Position numbers and translations under genes: made by a program. Of a DNA stretch of 8,917 bases, positions 7,498-8,917 are shown one piece after another. The number at the start of each line of letters is the position of its first letter. Positions within the stretch are counted from its first letter, which is position 1. The DNA comes from Spartobacteria bacterium (lineage in GTDB: Bacteria; Verrucomicrobiota; Verrucomicrobiia; Chthoniobacterales; UBA6821): the NCBI GenBank assembly GCA_947466005.1, contig CANIBV010000067.1, positions 1-8,917 on the forward strand, read 5' to 3'. Below the pieces are notes generated by a model, which was not told the origin of the DNA, searched no databases, and worked only from the letters and a program-made list of their open reading frames with translations.

Positions 7498-8917
7498 CTA
7501 TTCCGAGCTAAGTGCAACCACGGGATCAAGTTGGGAAGCCTTACGGGCAGGCCAGAAACCGAAAAGAACACCCGTCACAAAAGCCGCCCCGAAGGAGAGC
7601 AGGATCGGGGGAAGCGTGATGACAGCTTTGGTGTCGCCAACGGTCACGATGCTTGAAATCAGAATCCCGAAAGCCACGCCGAGCAACCCGCCTAGCAGAC
7701 AGACAAGGATGGCCTCTGTCAGGAACTGGAACTGGATGTCTCGGCTGCGAGCACCACAAGCCATCCTGACCCCGATCTCGCGCGTCCGCTCGACCACGTT
7801 GACCAGCATGATGTTCATGACACCGATTCCTCCCACGACAAGTGAAACCGAAGCCACGGCCCCGAGCAGGAATCGGAAGGTATCCTGGGTGTGCTTGGCC
7901 GCCTCAATCATCGCGGCTTGATTGAAGATCCGAAAATCCTCCTGACCCCGCATCCTGTTAAGGCGGTTACGAATTTCATCCTGCACTGGGTTCACATTCT
8001 TGAATTCGTCGACCTGCACCCTGATCTGCGAAAGGTTCTGGCTGCGGAAGATGCGGGCCGCGCCAGTGTTGAGGGGGATGAAGGCATTGTCATCCTCGCG
8101 GTCGCGGCCGTCGCCGCTTCCTCCGCGGACGGTCACCACGCCGACGACCATGAAGGGGGCATTATTGAGGAGCACGTACTTCCCGACTGGATCGACACCG
8201 GCTCCGAAAAGCTCGAGGTACGGTTTCATGCCCAGCACAACGACGGGCGCTCGCCTTTCGTCATCCTGCTCGTTGAAAAAGGTGCCCATCACGATCAGAC
8301 GGTTCTCGGCCTCCGGGTAATTCGGGGTGACGGCCCCGATTCCGCAGGAGTAGGTCTTTCCTCGGTAGCGCAAGATCTGGTTGGACGAGACACTCGGGAC
8401 AAGCTGCAGGATATGGCTGAGATTCCTGATTGCCTCGACATCCTGGAGCGTGAGGGCCCCGCCTTGGAGCACAGTCTTTGATCCCGGCTGGATCTGCAGC
8501 ATATTGGTTCCCATGCGGCTCATGGACCTCATCATGCTCTGCTGGGATCCCTCGCCGATAGAAAGCATCGTGACAACGGAGGCAACGCCGATGATGACGC
8601 CAAGCATCGTGAGGAAAGTCCGGAAAAGATTCGCCCTGAGGGCATGAATGGCCATGCGGACAGCCTCCATCAGATCGGCCATCAGGATCAGCCGACGCCG
8701 TTTTTCAAGAGCGGGCAGAACGGGCAATGACAGAACGGCAGGTTGCGATCCTCCAGAGACAGGACCGCCCTGCTCCTGGCTGGACCTCTCATCGGAGAGG
8801 ATATTCCCGTCCACAATTTGGATTACCCTGGGGGCCTCGGCCGCAACTCCGTGATCATGGGTGATCAGGATGACTGTGTGGCCGGCAGTGTGGAGTTCGT
8901 GGATCTTGAGCATCAAC
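7498..8917 (-). CDS. macB: MacB-type ABC transporter, C-terminal end of ATPase plus permease domain (5' end cut off by window)
   Basis: The frame enters from the right edge and stops at TAG 7500-7498, giving about 472 visible residues. The first 45 residues are the tail of an ABC ATPase, with the switch histidine in ILITHDHG (His20) and IVDGNI. A Ser/Gly/Pro-rich linker follows at about 46-75. The FtsX/MacB permease then begins with HALRANLFRTFLTMLGVIIG, whose first membrane helix is near 100-120. A large periplasmic domain follows, including GTNMLQIQPGS. Three C-terminal helices come next, with GGIGVMNIMLVNVVERTREI and the ending FGFWPARKASQLDPVVALSSE. MacB proteins use ATP to drive periplasmic substrates such as macrolides, lipopeptides or toxins through an outer-membrane channel, which is encoded 7 nt downstream. 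The substrate here is unknown. Walker A, the signature motif and Walker B lie outside the window, so ATPase integrity cannot be judged. Confidence 0.92.
   Translation of the reverse strand, partial: LMLKIHELHTAGHTVILITHDHGVAAEAPRVIQIVDGNILSDERSSQEQGGPVSGGSQPAVLSLPVLPALEKRRRLILMADLMEAVRMAIHALRANLFRTFLTMLGVIIGVASVVTMLSIGEGSQQSMMRSMSRMGTNMLQIQPGSKTVLQGGALTLQDVEAIRNLSHILQLVPSVSSNQILRYRGKTYSCGIGAVTPNYPEAENRLIVMGTFFNEQDDERRAPVVVLGMKPYLELFGAGVDPVGKYVLLNNAPFMVVGVVTVRGGSGDGRDREDDNAFIPLNTGAARIFRSQNLSQIRVQVDEFKNVNPVQDEIRNRLNRMRGQEDFRIFNQAAMIEAAKHTQDTFRFLLGAVASVSLVVGGIGVMNIMLVNVVERTREIGVRMACGARSRDIQFQFLTEAILVCLLGGLLGVAFGILISSIVTVGDTKAVITLPPILLSFGAAFVTGVLFGFWPARKASQLDPVVALSSE

Noticed and set aside
7491..7571. 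N-terminal extension of the efflux lipoprotein frame to 7571
   Set aside because: It overlaps the end of the MacB-like gene and would place 27 residues before an otherwise normal lipoprotein signal peptide.

Overview
The window is a GC-rich stretch of bacterial chromosome, about 60% G+C by eye. It carries ordinary, dense protein-coding genes. I see no tRNA, rRNA, CRISPR, insertion sequence or phage signature. Gram-negative architecture is clear from an outer-membrane efflux factor paired with a MacB-type inner-membrane permease. Both lipoproteins have a Pro-Ser-Cys lipobox. A lineage such as Verrucomicrobiota would fit, but that is only an inference from general style and is not proven by the sequence.

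Left half (1-4557, all minus strand): a tightly packed operon read right to left. The order is purA (adenylosuccinate synthetase), then uppS (undecaprenyl diphosphate synthase), an NtrC-type sigma-54 activator with a degenerate receiver, a class IV PLP aminotransferase resembling 4-amino-4-deoxychorismate lyase, and the first 44 codons of an unidentified gene running off the left edge. Junctions are 9 nt, a 4-bp ATGA overlap, 10 nt and a 23-bp overlap, which points to co-transcription and translational coupling. The operon mixes purine synthesis, the cell-wall lipid carrier, possibly folate synthesis, and a regulator with no partner kinase in view.

Middle (4558-5960): a divergent intergenic region, the most AT-rich part of the window. 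On the purA side it holds a terminator-like hairpin immediately upstream of purA. On the plus strand follow a SOUL-family (haem-binding-like) lipoprotein gene and, 32 nt later, an O6-alkylguanine-DNA alkyltransferase gene.

Right half (6024-8917, minus strand): a MacB-type ABC transporter permease, cut by the right edge, followed 7 nt later by a NodT-type outer-membrane efflux lipoprotein. These are two parts of a tripartite export pump. The periplasmic adaptor (MacA-like) would be expected just beyond the right edge. The pump genes converge on the alkyltransferase gene across 63 nt (5961-6023), where I see no convincing terminator.

I found no clearly new biological system. The points most worth a second look are the sigma-54 activator with Glu in place of the phosphorylated Asp, its placement inside a housekeeping operon, and the hairpin with an overlapping 16-codon frame in the purA leader.
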